This document shows positions 23,999 through 33,291 of a DNA stretch of 64,000 nucleotides, one piece after another. The position numbers and the translations under genes were made by a program. Position 1 is the stretch's first letter. Every line of letters starts with the position of its first letter. The notes under the pieces were generated by a model. It was not told the DNA's origin. It did no database searches and worked only from the letters and a program-made list of their open reading frames with translations. The stretch spans positions 233,247-297,246 of the forward strand of contig NZ_JBNGOP010000003.1 of NCBI RefSeq assembly GCF_050589625.1, in the 5' to 3' direction. The stretch is from Pelagihabitans sp947500445. Its GTDB lineage: Bacteria; Bacteroidota; Bacteroidia; Flavobacteriales; Flavobacteriaceae.

Positions 23999-26701
23999 TT
24001 ATTGTTTCATTACTTTGATCGCCACTTCTTGGTCCGCCAATTGAAAACGGACAACATATACGCCACTTTGCAGATCTTCTCCTTCTAAGGGAATTTGATA
24101 GTCCCCTATTTTTTGGGTCGTCGCCTCAAAAGTCTTCATTTTTCTACCGGTAATGTCGAACACTTGAATTCCGATAAACTGTTCTTTAAGCAGTGTATAT
24201 TCCAGGTAGGATCGTTCTGTAATCGGATTTGGCGTAACCCCAACATTGACAATGTCGTTGAACTCCACTGCGGCTATCGTTCCATCACCTACCGAAATGC
24301 CCTCTCCTGCCAACAAACGGGCAAAAGCATCTCCCTGATTATCGGTAACCAGCTTTACCACCACGGTAGCGTTGGACTTATCGAAATAATAAGCGGTACG
24401 GTTTTGGCCGCTCAGGTCGGCCTCGCTGTTCACTGCGGGTATTTCGGTGTCATCCGCGTTGCGTACCGTTACCGCTGCATGGGGATACGGATAGCGTACT
24501 ATGGTCCAATCCCCGGCACGTTTTAAAACGCTTTTTGCCGTGATCACCTGTCCATCTTTATCCACCGCCCATTCGCCGCGAAAGGTTTGGGTAGATTTTG
24601 ATCGAATACCAAAGTGGAAGGTTTTTCCAGACCTTAGGGCACTAATAAATTTTCCATCGTTTCCGACAAGGCTGATGTCCAGGGAATACGGAATATCGTT
24701 GAACTGTAGTTGCATAATTTCACCGGCATCCATAACATACGCCCTCCAATCTTCATGATAGATGGCATCGTCGTGGATCAGACTTGAAGCTTCATGTACG
24801 ATGATCATCGGTTTTTGGTATCCCGTTAAACTGCCATCCCGATCCAGTAAGAACGAGCCGCTTGGCCGGTCTTGGTTGATGCCTTTGGTACGCATGTAGA
24901 TCGGTTGCGAATTGATGAGTTTTATACCTTCAAAGTAATTTTCGCCGTAGTGTCCCGATTGGCCTACCACAGCGGCGGCCACATCGCCGTCGGCAATTTC
25001 GGAATTGATGTTTACAAAGGTTACATTCGTGAATTTTGGTTGTTTGGGACCGCCTTGGGCAATGGAATAGTATCCGGCCCTTTTATGTCCGTCGCGTAAC
25101 ACCCTGTTGGGTCCCCCGATGGTGTTTTCCGATCGTCCGATGATCAAGCTATTCTGTACGTAGGATCGGGACGACATTAAAGCGGAGGTGTTATCCGCAA
25201 GGATGGCATTGTCAAAAGTAACGTTGAGCATTTCGCTCCAAACCCCGCTTATGGCATTTTTATAAGCTGTAAAGTCACCAAAGCGCCACATAAGGTCCCC
25301 GTTTTTAAATCCGTCGAGGAACACGCCGTGGCCATGCCCTACCTGCCCGTAGGTGGCCACGTTGGTAACCGCATTGTTGTTTGCCCCCGGTACGGAACAG
25401 GAATGGGCCACATTGTCCTTAAAGACGATTGTTCTGGGTAGCACATCGAACTCCTTGTAAATACGATCTTTGGCGAAGCCGTCAAAAAAGAAGCCTACGC
25501 CCCGTTCAGATCCCGCGGAATGGTTTCCGATCAGGTTGCTGTGCGGATTGCGCGACCAAAATCCCGCTACACGATGTTCGCCCTGCCGGCTCAATTTGGT
25601 TTCTTTTCCTTCCGCCGGAAAGGCAAAAAAGCCATCCTCGGGGCGTAGCATCAGCATGGCCAAATTGTCCTTAAAGGTATTGTTGACTTCGTTTCCGTCC
25701 TCGGCGGGGATGAACGCATGGTTCCTGATGTGGTAAGCCACTACATTTTCGACCCATACGTTATCGGTACGATGGAGTACCACGCCCCGTTGCAGCGCGT
25801 GGTGGATACTCGAGTTCCGAATGTAGTCGCCTTTGCGGTCACCGGCAATATGCCAGTGAAAACTGTAACGCCCTTCCTGTCCGGGTTGCCCCATACGGGT
25901 GAATTCTACACCTTCCACATGTATGGGTCCCGAATCGCTTAAGATCATCGTATGGCCGCCAAAGCGTATTTCTTCGGAGTCCTGGGCACCCTGAATCGTA
26001 ATGTTTCGCGTCAGTAGGCCCACCTCGGCCCTTTCGTCCAAAACTTTACCATCATAGGTCTGTAGTTCGCCAAAATGGTCGTAGCGCAAGGCCGGTGTAA
26101 AACGGATGTCGGTCCCGTTCACTTCGGTTATGGTAAGTTCTTCGGCCTCAAACGGGTCATAACCACTCGGTGCGATTACAATTTTATCGCCAGCGGCCCA
26201 TCCGGTTGCATTTTGGTCCAACCGTATGGAGGTAGCCCCGGCACGTACGGTTCCTTCCAATTGCCCCCAGCTAAGTTTTTCCGCGCTGGATCCGTGCAAT
26301 TGTAGCGATCCACCCGCTATGGTACTTAAAAAACGTCCACCGTATAGGGGATCGTCCGTTTTAGGACCGTTCAAGGTTATGGTAGCATCGCTTTGAAAAG
26401 GAGTCGCCTCCGTACCTATCTGTAACGTTCCCTTTACAAGAATGGATTTTGCGGTAAGCTGTAAGTCTTTATCCTGGAATATCAGATCTCCTTCTATAAG
26501 CATATTGCCCAACTCCGGGGGGGAGACGTCCAAACGGATCGTTTTGTCTTTTGGGATTTCCACATTTTCATTGGCCTTCGGCAAGGTTCCGTTGGGCCAG
26601 GTATCGGGGTCGGACCAATTTTCCTGTGCAGATAGGGAACAGGAAAATAGTATTGCGATACCAAAAAAGAATACACTGCTGGTGAGGGTTTCTAATTTCA
26701 T
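23999..26701 (-). CDS. G8-domain CEMIP/TMEM2-like beta-helix protein with T9SS domain (2)
   Basis: The 900-residue paralogue of the next gene has the same order: signal peptide (ending SLSAQ), G8 domain starting WSDPDTWPNG, and a beta-helix with SFHWHIAGD, SIHHALQRGVVLH and NHAFIPAEDG blocks. It ends in a T9SS type A domain (VTPNPI, SGVYVVRF, IKVMKQ). It is first in the three-gene operon (gaps of 11 and 12 bp). Two intact copies with conserved His/Asp-rich blocks argue for an enzymatic or ligand-binding function under selection. No SusC/SusD pair or known glycoside hydrolase is adjacent. Confidence 0.82.
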   Translation of the reverse strand: MKLETLTSSVFFFGIAILFSCSLSAQENWSDPDTWPNGTLPKANENVEIPKDKTIRLDVSPPELGNMLIEGDLIFQDKDLQLTAKSILVKGTLQIGTEATPFQSDATITLNGPKTDDPLYGGRFLSTIAGGSLQLHGSSAEKLSWGQLEGTVRAGATSIRLDQNATGWAAGDKIVIAPSGYDPFEAEELTITEVNGTDIRFTPALRYDHFGELQTYDGKVLDERAEVGLLTRNITIQGAQDSEEIRFGGHTMILSDSGPIHVEGVEFTRMGQPGQEGRYSFHWHIAGDRKGDYIRNSSIHHALQRGVVLHRTDNVWVENVVAYHIRNHAFIPAEDGNEVNNTFKDNLAMLMLRPEDGFFAFPAEGKETKLSRQGEHRVAGFWSRNPHSNLIGNHSAGSERGVGFFFDGFAKDRIYKEFDVLPRTIVFKDNVAHSCSVPGANNNAVTNVATYGQVGHGHGVFLDGFKNGDLMWRFGDFTAYKNAISGVWSEMLNVTFDNAILADNTSALMSSRSYVQNSLIIGRSENTIGGPNRVLRDGHKRAGYYSIAQGGPKQPKFTNVTFVNINSEIADGDVAAAVVGQSGHYGENYFEGIKLINSQPIYMRTKGINQDRPSGSFLLDRDGSLTGYQKPMIIVHEASSLIHDDAIYHEDWRAYVMDAGEIMQLQFNDIPYSLDISLVGNDGKFISALRSGKTFHFGIRSKSTQTFRGEWAVDKDGQVITAKSVLKRAGDWTIVRYPYPHAAVTVRNADDTEIPAVNSEADLSGQNRTAYYFDKSNATVVVKLVTDNQGDAFARLLAGEGISVGDGTIAAVEFNDIVNVGVTPNPITERSYLEYTLLKEQFIGIQVFDITGRKMKTFEATTQKIGDYQIPLEGEDLQSGVYVVRFQLADQEVAIKVMKQ

Positions 26702-26720
26702 CTATAAAAGGTTAAGTATG

Positions 26721-26739
26721 GGATATTTGGGGAATATCC
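26721..26739. promoter_or_regulatory. Palindrome upstream of the G8 operon
   Basis: GGATATT-TGGGG-AATATCC is a perfect 7-bp inverted repeat with a 5-base spacer, 20 bp upstream of the first G8 gene. It could be an operator or a 5' leader hairpin. The remaining gap to 26966 shows no gene. Confidence 0.35.
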
Positions 26740-26954
26740 ATTGCCTAATAAAAGTATCGTTTTAACGGATGTACGGTTAAAATAATATAGGGTAACAATC
26801 AAATGGGCGGCTACCCCACCTTTTTTCGATGAAATACACTTAGGATTTTCGAATCCACAGAAAACGATAGGCCATAGAGGCCGTAAAGGTGATGTGTTAT
26901 GTTCTGGAATTCGAACTATCTTTATGCAGTTGACGGTAGGGACGTACCATTTTA

Positions 26955-26962
26955 TAAATTTG
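26955..26962 (+). promoter_or_regulatory. Candidate -7 element next to the acylase ATG
   Basis: TAAATTTG matches TAnnTTTG and ends 4 bases before the ATG at 26967; a TTG lies 22 bp upstream at 26930-26932. If used, the mRNA would be almost leaderless. A second -7-like TATCTTTA lies at about 26917. Confidence 0.4.
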
Positions 26963-26966
26963 AGCA

Positions 26967-29168
26967 ATGGATAAAAAAAAGAAGGACAGTAACAGGATCG
27001 TTTGGTTTTTGATATGTTTTATCGTCAGTGTCGGGGTACGGGCGCAAACTACGGCACTTTTGGCCAGGTGGGAAAAACAGGCCGAAAACATAACGATTAT
27101 CAGGGACGATTTTGGCGTGCCGCATGTGTATGGCAAAACGGATGCCGATGCCGTATTTGGGCTGTTGTATGCCCAATGTGAAGACGACTTTAACCGGGTG
27201 GAACAGAATTATATTTGGGCCACGGGCCGTTTGGCAGAGGTGGAAGGGGAACAGGCCCTTTACAGCGACCTTCGCGCCAAACTGTTCATGACGGAGGAGG
27301 AAGCGAGGAAGTTGTATGCGGAAAGTCCGGAATGGCTCAAAAAATTATGCGATGCCTTTGCGGATGGCATCAACTATTACCTGTATACGCACCCAGAGGT
27401 AAGGCCCAAGTTGCTTACCCGTTTTGAGCCATGGATGCCCATGTACTTTAGCGAGGGTTCCATTGGGGGCGATATCGAACGGATCAGCACCAAAAAAATA
27501 CAGGCGTTTTATGAAAATGGAATCGAAATTCCAAAGACGATGAAGAAACGGGAAGCACGGAAATATGAGATGGAAGAGCCGCAAGGGTCCAACGGAATCG
27601 CCATTTCCGGTAAACTGACCGAATCGGGCAGTACCCTATTGCTCATTAACCCACATACCTCGTTCTACTTTCGCGGAGAGGTGCATGTGGTCAGCGAAGA
27701 GGGATTGAACGCCTATGGGGCGGTTACCTGGGGACAGTTTTTTGTGTACCAGGGATTCAATGAAAAAACGGGATGGATGCACACCTCTACTTACACGGAC
27801 GTTATGGACGAGTTTAAGGAGACGGTGTTGAACAGCGATGGGAAGTTGTTATACCGGTACGGGGAAACGTTACGCCCGGTAAAGACTTCAAAAATTACAT
27901 TGAGCTATAAGGAAGGTGAAGAAATGAAATCCAAAACGGTAAAAGCCTTTCATACCCATCATGGACCTATAACCCATTTGGAGGATGGGCAATGGACGGC
28001 CTCCGCTATGATGTGGGATCCGGTAAAGGCATTGGAGCAATCTTTTATTAGGACCAAGCAGAAAGGGTACAAAGGATTTAGGGAGATGATGGATATTCGA
28101 ACAAATTCCAGCAACAACACCGTTTATGCCGATGCCGAAGGGAACATTGCCTATTTCCACGGGAATTTTATACCGAAGCGCGATATTGCCTTCGACTATT
28201 CCAAACCGGTGGATGGTAGCGACCCCAAAACCGATTGGCAAGGGCTCCATCCGGTAAGCGAACATATAACGCTTCTCAACCCTAAAAACGGTTGGTTACA
28301 AAATTGTAATTCCACACCCTATACCGCGGCCTTGGAGTATAGTCCCAAAAAAGGGGACTACCCTTATTACATGTCCCGGGACCAAGAAAACTTCCGGGGC
28401 GTGCATGCTATCGGTTTGTTGACCGATAGGTCGGGATATACCGTTGATAGTCTAATTCAATTGGCCCATGACCCTTATTTGCCGGCATTTAAGATATTGA
28501 TTCCCGGTCTGTTGGAAGCCTATTATGAGTATGATGACCGCAACCCGAAACTCCTGGAACCTTCCGAGATATTGGCCAAGTGGGACTATAATACCGGGAA
28601 GGAGTCCATCGCCATGACCCTTGCCCATTTTTACGGTACCGCTTTGTTGGAAAGGGGCGAACGCCCTGCCGGGCTGAGCGGTATGGAACTGATTTCCTAT
28701 TTCGGTACCGATTCGCCCAAAGGCGAACGCAGGCGTATTTTTGAAGAGGTCGTCGATCGGTTGACCGATGATTTTGGTTCTTGGCGTGTCGCGTGGGGAG
28801 AAGTCAATCGGTACCAACGTTTGAACGGGGCACTTCGGCAGCCCTTTAACGATGACAAGCCTTCGGTTCCCATCGGTTTCGCCTCCGGCCGATGGGGCGC
28901 CCTTGCGGCCTACGGTGCCCGGTATACGAACAATACCAAAAAGTTGTATGGTACCAGGGGCAACAGTTTTGCGGCGGTAGTGGAATTTGGTAAACGGGTA
29001 AAAGCCAAAAGCATTCTGGCCGGTGGACAGAGTGGAGATCCGGAATCCCCATATTTTGACGACCAAACGAAACGGTATGCCGATATGGAATGGAAAGAAG
29101 TTCCCTTTTATAAGGAAGATGTTTTGCAACGCGCAGTGGAAACCTACCGACCTGGAAAACATCAATAA
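26967..29168 (+). CDS. Penicillin-acylase-family Ntn hydrolase (possible acyl-homoserine-lactone acylase)
   Basis: The 733-residue secreted enzyme of the N-terminal-nucleophile family cleaves itself and then hydrolyses amide bonds. An export signal (about 1-27, basic then hydrophobic, ending VRAQ) precedes the alpha-chain block ITIIRDDFGVPHVYG (42-56). The autoprocessing site is QGSNG, with nucleophile Ser208 starting the beta chain. The family includes penicillin G acylase, AHL acylases and aculeacin acylase. The NGWLQNCNSTP block is typical. Its true amide substrate cannot be told from sequence. It is divergent from the G8 operon. Confidence 0.87.
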   Translation: MDKKKKDSNRIVWFLICFIVSVGVRAQTTALLARWEKQAENITIIRDDFGVPHVYGKTDADAVFGLLYAQCEDDFNRVEQNYIWATGRLAEVEGEQALYSDLRAKLFMTEEEARKLYAESPEWLKKLCDAFADGINYYLYTHPEVRPKLLTRFEPWMPMYFSEGSIGGDIERISTKKIQAFYENGIEIPKTMKKREARKYEMEEPQGSNGIAISGKLTESGSTLLLINPHTSFYFRGEVHVVSEEGLNAYGAVTWGQFFVYQGFNEKTGWMHTSTYTDVMDEFKETVLNSDGKLLYRYGETLRPVKTSKITLSYKEGEEMKSKTVKAFHTHHGPITHLEDGQWTASAMMWDPVKALEQSFIRTKQKGYKGFREMMDIRTNSSNNTVYADAEGNIAYFHGNFIPKRDIAFDYSKPVDGSDPKTDWQGLHPVSEHITLLNPKNGWLQNCNSTPYTAALEYSPKKGDYPYYMSRDQENFRGVHAIGLLTDRSGYTVDSLIQLAHDPYLPAFKILIPGLLEAYYEYDDRNPKLLEPSEILAKWDYNTGKESIAMTLAHFYGTALLERGERPAGLSGMELISYFGTDSPKGERRRIFEEVVDRLTDDFGSWRVAWGEVNRYQRLNGALRQPFNDDKPSVPIGFASGRWGALAAYGARYTNNTKKLYGTRGNSFAAVVEFGKRVKAKSILAGGQSGDPESPYFDDQTKRYADMEWKEVPFYKEDVLQRAVETYRPGKHQ

Positions 29169-29198
29169 TTTAACATTAATAGATAGTTTCTTACTTTT

Positions 29199-29231
29199 TT
29201 TGTTAAATATTATTTATTTTCAATAATTTTG
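29199..29231 (+). promoter_or_regulatory. Promoter of the BLUF gene
   Basis: TTTG (29199-29202), a 21-bp AT-rich spacer and TAATTTTG (29224-29231) match the Bacteroidota promoter form, 36 bp upstream of the ATG at 29268. Confidence 0.65.
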
Positions 29232-29267
29232 ACATGTTAGAACGCTGTATTGCCAATACTTTAAGAC

Positions 29268-29696
29268 ATGCATTACATTTTATATTGCTCGACGACCAGC
29301 AACGAATTAAGCGAGAATAAACTTATACAACTTCACAGAAACGCCCAAACAAGTAACCGCGAAAAAAATATTACCGGACTTCTTCTCAACCACAAGCAAC
29401 GGTTTATACAGTTTATCGAGGGAAACAAATCCGATTTGGCACTTGTTTTTGATAAAGTAAAGCAAAGTCGGCTGCATCATCAAATTAAGGTTTTGGATTC
29501 GGGTACTTGTACCGATCGTATGTTTCCATCTTGGAGCATGGCCTATGATAATTTGGACAATACCGTTAAGGGTAATATGTTAAAAAAGGCGCAATTTGAA
29601 GATTTGTTTCACCGTTCGAACATTGTCAGTTCTCCGCTTGCCGTTAAATTAAAGCTTTGGACGCACTCCCAGAGCCTATTTAATATTGGTGTTTGA
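29268..29696 (+). CDS. BLUF-domain blue-light photoreceptor
   Basis: The 142-residue cytosolic protein is essentially one BLUF domain, which binds FAD and switches hydrogen bonding in blue light. Key residues are present: Tyr6 (ILYCS), Asn30 (SNREKNITGLLL), Gln48 (FIQFIEG) and Trp89 (PSWSM). The C-terminal ~45 residues could form the helical cap typical of short BLUF proteins. No output enzyme domain is fused, so it must act by protein contact. It has its own promoter and stands alone between the acylase and a convergent secreted-protein gene; its partner is unknown. Confidence 0.9.
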   Translation: MHYILYCSTTSNELSENKLIQLHRNAQTSNREKNITGLLLNHKQRFIQFIEGNKSDLALVFDKVKQSRLHHQIKVLDSGTCTDRMFPSWSMAYDNLDNTVKGNMLKKAQFEDLFHRSNIVSSPLAVKLKLWTHSQSLFNIGV

Positions 29697-29778
29697 TAGC
29701 GGACCGCTACGGTTAAACTCAAAAGGATTTCCCTTTTACATAAGCAAGCAGTTTTGACTAGGGCGTACAGCGGGCCAT

Positions 29779-30432
29779 TTACTCCTTGGTGATGATCAAG
29801 GTGGCCTTGGAGCCCGAGGATAGTAGCCATTTGTTGGTGTATATCAGTTCCCCTTTGTCGTCGTAAACATCTACCTGTGCAGTGTTGGGGGATGAGGTGC
29901 CCTCGTTGAGCGCCACAAAATCGAGACGGTTGAAGCCTTTTACCAAGTCGACGTTAATCCCCTTAAAACTTCCTGTTAACAAGGTATTGGCGTCAACTAC
30001 CATGTCGTTATGTAGGATCTTCACACGATCGCCATCGACATATTCATGGTCCCTGCATACGATTCCCACGAACTTTCCATTGTTCTTCACATCGCCCAAA
30101 TACATGTTTCCAAAAAAATCGGAGGAACCTTCCTTTGCCCCTTTTCGGGGTCCTACCTTAGGATCGATCTTCATGCCCGTACCTGCTTGTACCAACTTTC
30201 GATCGGGGAGCATTTTCACCGGTTTTCGTCCCAAGGAATCCTTGAAATTGATTTCGGGCTCATTTCCGACCACCGAGGGCATTTTTAGCGCGGTACCTTT
30301 TTGTTGCTGCCCCTTGATGTCCAGTTTATTGGCCGCTTCAACGTTTAAGGGTTTTGCATCGGGCAGGTCCGTTTGCCCCATCACTAAAAATGGGATGGCT
30401 AACAAGATCAGAAAAAGTGTTGCGTTTCGCAT
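29779..30432 (-). CDS. Secreted protein of unknown function
   Basis: The 217-residue protein has a signal peptide (about 1-19, ending VMGQ) and a polar Pro/Lys-rich middle. Its C-terminal half (about 105-217) is predicted beta-rich: FFGNMYLGDVKNNG, VGIVCRDHEYVDGDRVKIL, GFNRLDFVALNEG, a compact Ig-like or C2-like pattern. No lipobox or T9SS domain is seen. It appears to be a single-gene unit. I do not recognise a named family; similar proteins are annotated as hypothetical in flavobacteria. Confidence 0.75.
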   Translation of the reverse strand: MRNATLFLILLAIPFLVMGQTDLPDAKPLNVEAANKLDIKGQQQKGTALKMPSVVGNEPEINFKDSLGRKPVKMLPDRKLVQAGTGMKIDPKVGPRKGAKEGSSDFFGNMYLGDVKNNGKFVGIVCRDHEYVDGDRVKILHNDMVVDANTLLTGSFKGINVDLVKGFNRLDFVALNEGTSSPNTAQVDVYDDKGELIYTNKWLLSSGSKATLIITKE

Positions 30433-30531
30433 GTCCTTTATATCGTCGGTGTTCTAACATAAAAATAACAAATACCCTGCCATGAGCACTTAAATAGCTG
30501 TTAAATTCGATAAACCGGGGGAAATAGGACC

Positions 30532-31608
30532 CTAGTGTACGGGTCGGGACCACGCCCGGTGAAGAAAGTCCAAAAAGTTTTTGTGCATTACCTTCACGAT
30601 ATCCATCGCGCCATATCCCCGTTGGGCGAGTAGTTCGGGAATTTTTTGTAGGTCCGCTATGGTATCTACATCGGCAGGGCACTGTTCGGTGCCAAAGCCA
30701 CCATCAAGATCACTTCCGATACCGACATGATCTGTATTTCCCGCAAGTTGGCAAATATGGTCCAAATGATTTACCATGTTTTTTAGGCCAACATCCATTT
30801 TTTCCGGTAGCGAAATACCGCGTTGCCAACCGGGAACCATCATCCAAGCATCCAGGGCCAAACCAATAACCGCTTTTCGTTGGATGAGTGCCTTCAACTG
30901 TTCGTCGGAAAATTGTCTGGTATGGTTCACCAGGGCCCGACAGTTGTTATGGCTGGCCCAAATGGGGCCATGGTAATTGTCCAAGGTTTCCCAAAAGCTT
31001 TCATCGCACAAGTGGGTCACGTCCAGTATAAGGTTAAATCGTTCCATTTCCTTCAAGAGCGCTTTTCCCTTTGTTCCGATACCCCCTATGGAGTGCGTGC
31101 CATATGCGTAAGTGCCAGGCCCATAATGCGCCGGCCCAATGGCTCTTAGCCCCTGTCGGTACGACTTTTCCAAATAACCAAGGTCTACAATACTATCGGC
31201 CCCCTCGAGGGTCAGAATATAACCGATGGGGTGTGCCAGCTGCGATTCCTCCCAACGGGCCAAATGGGCATCAAGGGTGCTGTTGTCGGTAATCTGGGTC
31301 AAGTGCCCTTCTTGTTCCATGGCCTTGTACCAGGCCAATTGTGCTTGGGTCTGCGCCCAAGCCTGTTGGGGCGAGTTCCAACCCGGGAGAGGGTTGTTCG
31401 GCTTGCTGTATCGTGCAATTTGTGTCGCCATGCAAAGTCCGACCTTTCCCTTGCGCATGGCTTCAAATGAAACGGTATTGTTGCCCCTGTCGGGGGTGTC
31501 GGTCATTCCTTTTTCGCTATTTCGGATAGCGCTCACCGACCATCGGAGATCTCTATTCCATTCCATGGCGTTCATGGCAAGGTCCAAATGGGCATCGAAC
31601 AGCAACAT
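30532..31608 (-). CDS. Membrane dipeptidase family M19 (renal-dipeptidase-like)
   Basis: This zinc dipeptidase of about 358 residues starts at the ATG at 31608, giving MLLFDAHLDLAM; FDAHLD is the metal-binding His-x-Asp start of M19 enzymes. Further motifs are LEGADS, DVTHLCD, ASHNNCRALV and GIGSDLDGG. The longer frame to 31740 only adds sequence overlapping the previous gene. The start lies 1 bp after the stop of the PLP enzyme, so it is last in the four-gene operon. M19 enzymes accept dipeptides with C-terminal D-residues, which suits the inferred D-amino-acid role. No signal peptide, so cytosolic. Confidence 0.88.
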   Translation of the reverse strand: MLLFDAHLDLAMNAMEWNRDLRWSVSAIRNSEKGMTDTPDRGNNTVSFEAMRKGKVGLCMATQIARYSKPNNPLPGWNSPQQAWAQTQAQLAWYKAMEQEGHLTQITDNSTLDAHLARWEESQLAHPIGYILTLEGADSIVDLGYLEKSYRQGLRAIGPAHYGPGTYAYGTHSIGGIGTKGKALLKEMERFNLILDVTHLCDESFWETLDNYHGPIWASHNNCRALVNHTRQFSDEQLKALIQRKAVIGLALDAWMMVPGWQRGISLPEKMDVGLKNMVNHLDHICQLAGNTDHVGIGSDLDGGFGTEQCPADVDTIADLQKIPELLAQRGYGAMDIVKVMHKNFLDFLHRAWSRPVH

Positions 31609-31609
31609 A

Positions 31610-32740
31610 TCAGATGGTAATTCGTTGGTCTCTTGCCACAACCTCCCATGTTCCGGTTTGCTCGTGGTCGGAGATGGTCCGTACTTCCTTATACTTGGCA
31701 GCGGTAGGGCAAATATGTATGGGTAGGGCATATAGGGCATCGCCTACGGCATACTCGTTTGCCTTTTGGGTTTTTACGATCAGGTGTTCCTCGCTATGGC
31801 CTACCTGTTCACTACCTTCCAGTCCCAGTAATTTTACTCTCGGAAAACCCATTTCCGGGGCGACCCATTTATGGCCAAGATCAAAACACAAAAGGTCTTT
31901 TCCGGGCTTGCTGATCACCCGAACGAGCAACACCGCGGCATGTAGGAAATGCATATCGGGAAAAAGGTCTCCATAACGTACGTCCCAAAGTAAGGTCGTA
32001 CCAGGGCTCGATTCTACATGGGGGCGTTTGGAATGTATCGGAAAAGAGGGGGATCCCCCTGCCACGACATGGGGTACGGTAATGCCCTCGTTTTTAATGG
32101 TGTTGATCAAATCGGTAACCGATTCATACGCGGCATCGCAACGGGCCTTCCTGTCCGCTATGTCGCTGTCGCGTATATGACCGTCGTATACATGGATTCC
32201 ACTTGCCGTGACATGGGAATGTTCTTCCATGGCACGGTAGAGCGCTACCGCCGTTTCATCGGGCGGGCAACCGGTACGGTCCATTCCATTGTTGATGTCC
32301 ATATATAGGGAAATTCGGGTATGTTCGTTTTCGGCGGACGTTGCTAAAACTTTCAAATGTGAGAGATTATCGACCAAGGTTGAAAAATAGGTTTCCGGAA
32401 AGCGTTTCATCAAACTGAAAAAACGATCGATATTGGCCGCTACCGGCTGCATGGCCAGGAGTACGTCCTTAGCTCCGCAATTGCCCAAAAGTTCGGCTTC
32501 GGCCACGGTAGCACATTTAAATTTTTGAATGCCGTGGCGTTGTTGCATTTGAACGATTTCGGCCGTTTTGTGGGTTTTGATGTGCGGTCGCAATCGTGTA
32601 AATCCACCTGCCATTGAAATCATGGTGCGGATGTTCTCTTCAATGCGTTCGGGATAGACCAATAATGCTGGGGAAGGTATGGTTTCAACATTATTTACGG
32701 TATACCATTCTTGTGCTGCCATATGCGTTTGTTTTATCAT
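31610..32740 (-). CDS. Fold-type III PLP enzyme: D-serine dehydratase or D-threonine aldolase family
   Basis: The 376-residue cytosolic enzyme has an alanine-racemase-like barrel and a C-terminal beta domain. PLP Lys55 lies in RPHIKTHKT (51-59). Other motifs are DINNGMDRTG, GIHVYDGHIR and GGSPSF. The metal site H342-x-C344 (PIHICPT) has Cys in the position reported as Cys in eukaryotic-type D-serine dehydratase, but Asp in D-threonine aldolase, as I recall. This favours D-serine dehydratase. It overlaps RidA by 4 bp; RidA hydrolyses the 2-aminoacrylate released by such dehydratases. Confidence 0.85.
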   Translation of the reverse strand: MIKQTHMAAQEWYTVNNVETIPSPALLVYPERIEENIRTMISMAGGFTRLRPHIKTHKTAEIVQMQQRHGIQKFKCATVAEAELLGNCGAKDVLLAMQPVAANIDRFFSLMKRFPETYFSTLVDNLSHLKVLATSAENEHTRISLYMDINNGMDRTGCPPDETAVALYRAMEEHSHVTASGIHVYDGHIRDSDIADRKARCDAAYESVTDLINTIKNEGITVPHVVAGGSPSFPIHSKRPHVESSPGTTLLWDVRYGDLFPDMHFLHAAVLLVRVISKPGKDLLCFDLGHKWVAPEMGFPRVKLLGLEGSEQVGHSEEHLIVKTQKANEYAVGDALYALPIHICPTAAKYKEVRTISDHEQTGTWEVVARDQRITI

Positions 32741-33204
32741 TTCGGTCGGAGTTCAAAAATGGCCTCTATCTCCACCGCTACCTGTCCGGGGAGCATCATT
32801 CCTACGGCACTTCTGGCGCCAACACCTTTATCACTGCCGAAAACATCGGCCATGAGTTCGCTAAATCCGTTGATTACCAAAGGCTGGTCGCTAAACTCGG
32901 GGGTACAATTGACCATTCCGAGGCTTTTGACCAAGCGCTCGATACGGTCGATATCACCAAAATGGGTTATGATGGTAGCCAACATCGTCAGTCCTACCTG
33001 GCGGGCCGCTTGCTTTCCCTGTTGCAGGTCAAGATCGTCGCCGACCCTACCGGTATATAGGGTGCCATCGTTTAACATGGGTCCCTGGCCCGAAACATAT
33101 AGGAAATTGCCGACCGTTACCACCGGTTTGTACAGTCCGGCCGGAGGCGGCGCGGGAGGTAGGGATAGTCCCAGTTCCTTAATTCTTTTTGAAGGTGTTT
33201 CCAT
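32737..33204 (-). CDS. RidA/YjgF-family enamine/imine deaminase
   Basis: The 155-residue cytosolic protein belongs to the trimeric RidA family, which hydrolyses reactive enamines and imines such as 2-aminoacrylate. Motifs seen: VTVGNFLYVSGQGP, VGDDLDLQQGKQAA, and GARSAVGMMLPGQVAVEIEA near the C-terminus, with the family arginine in GARSAVG. It is somewhat longer than classic RidA. It is translationally coupled (4-bp overlap) to the PLP enzyme, which strongly suggests it clears that enzyme's product. It follows the GntP gene by 87 bp. Confidence 0.9.
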   Translation of the reverse strand: METPSKRIKELGLSLPPAPPPAGLYKPVVTVGNFLYVSGQGPMLNDGTLYTGRVGDDLDLQQGKQAARQVGLTMLATIITHFGDIDRIERLVKSLGMVNCTPEFSDQPLVINGFSELMADVFGSDKGVGARSAVGMMLPGQVAVEIEAIFELRPK

Positions 33205-33291
33205 ATCGTATGTTTTATGGTCCGGCGGTTTCGCTATTACATTATGGCTTCCGTAGGCGAAGCCGTTTTGATACGCGGCATGCCGTTAACG

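Noticed and set aside
21279..26701. Classical polysaccharide utilisation locus
   Set aside because: No SusC/SusD pair, sulfatase or recognised glycoside hydrolase or lyase lies beside the G8 genes.
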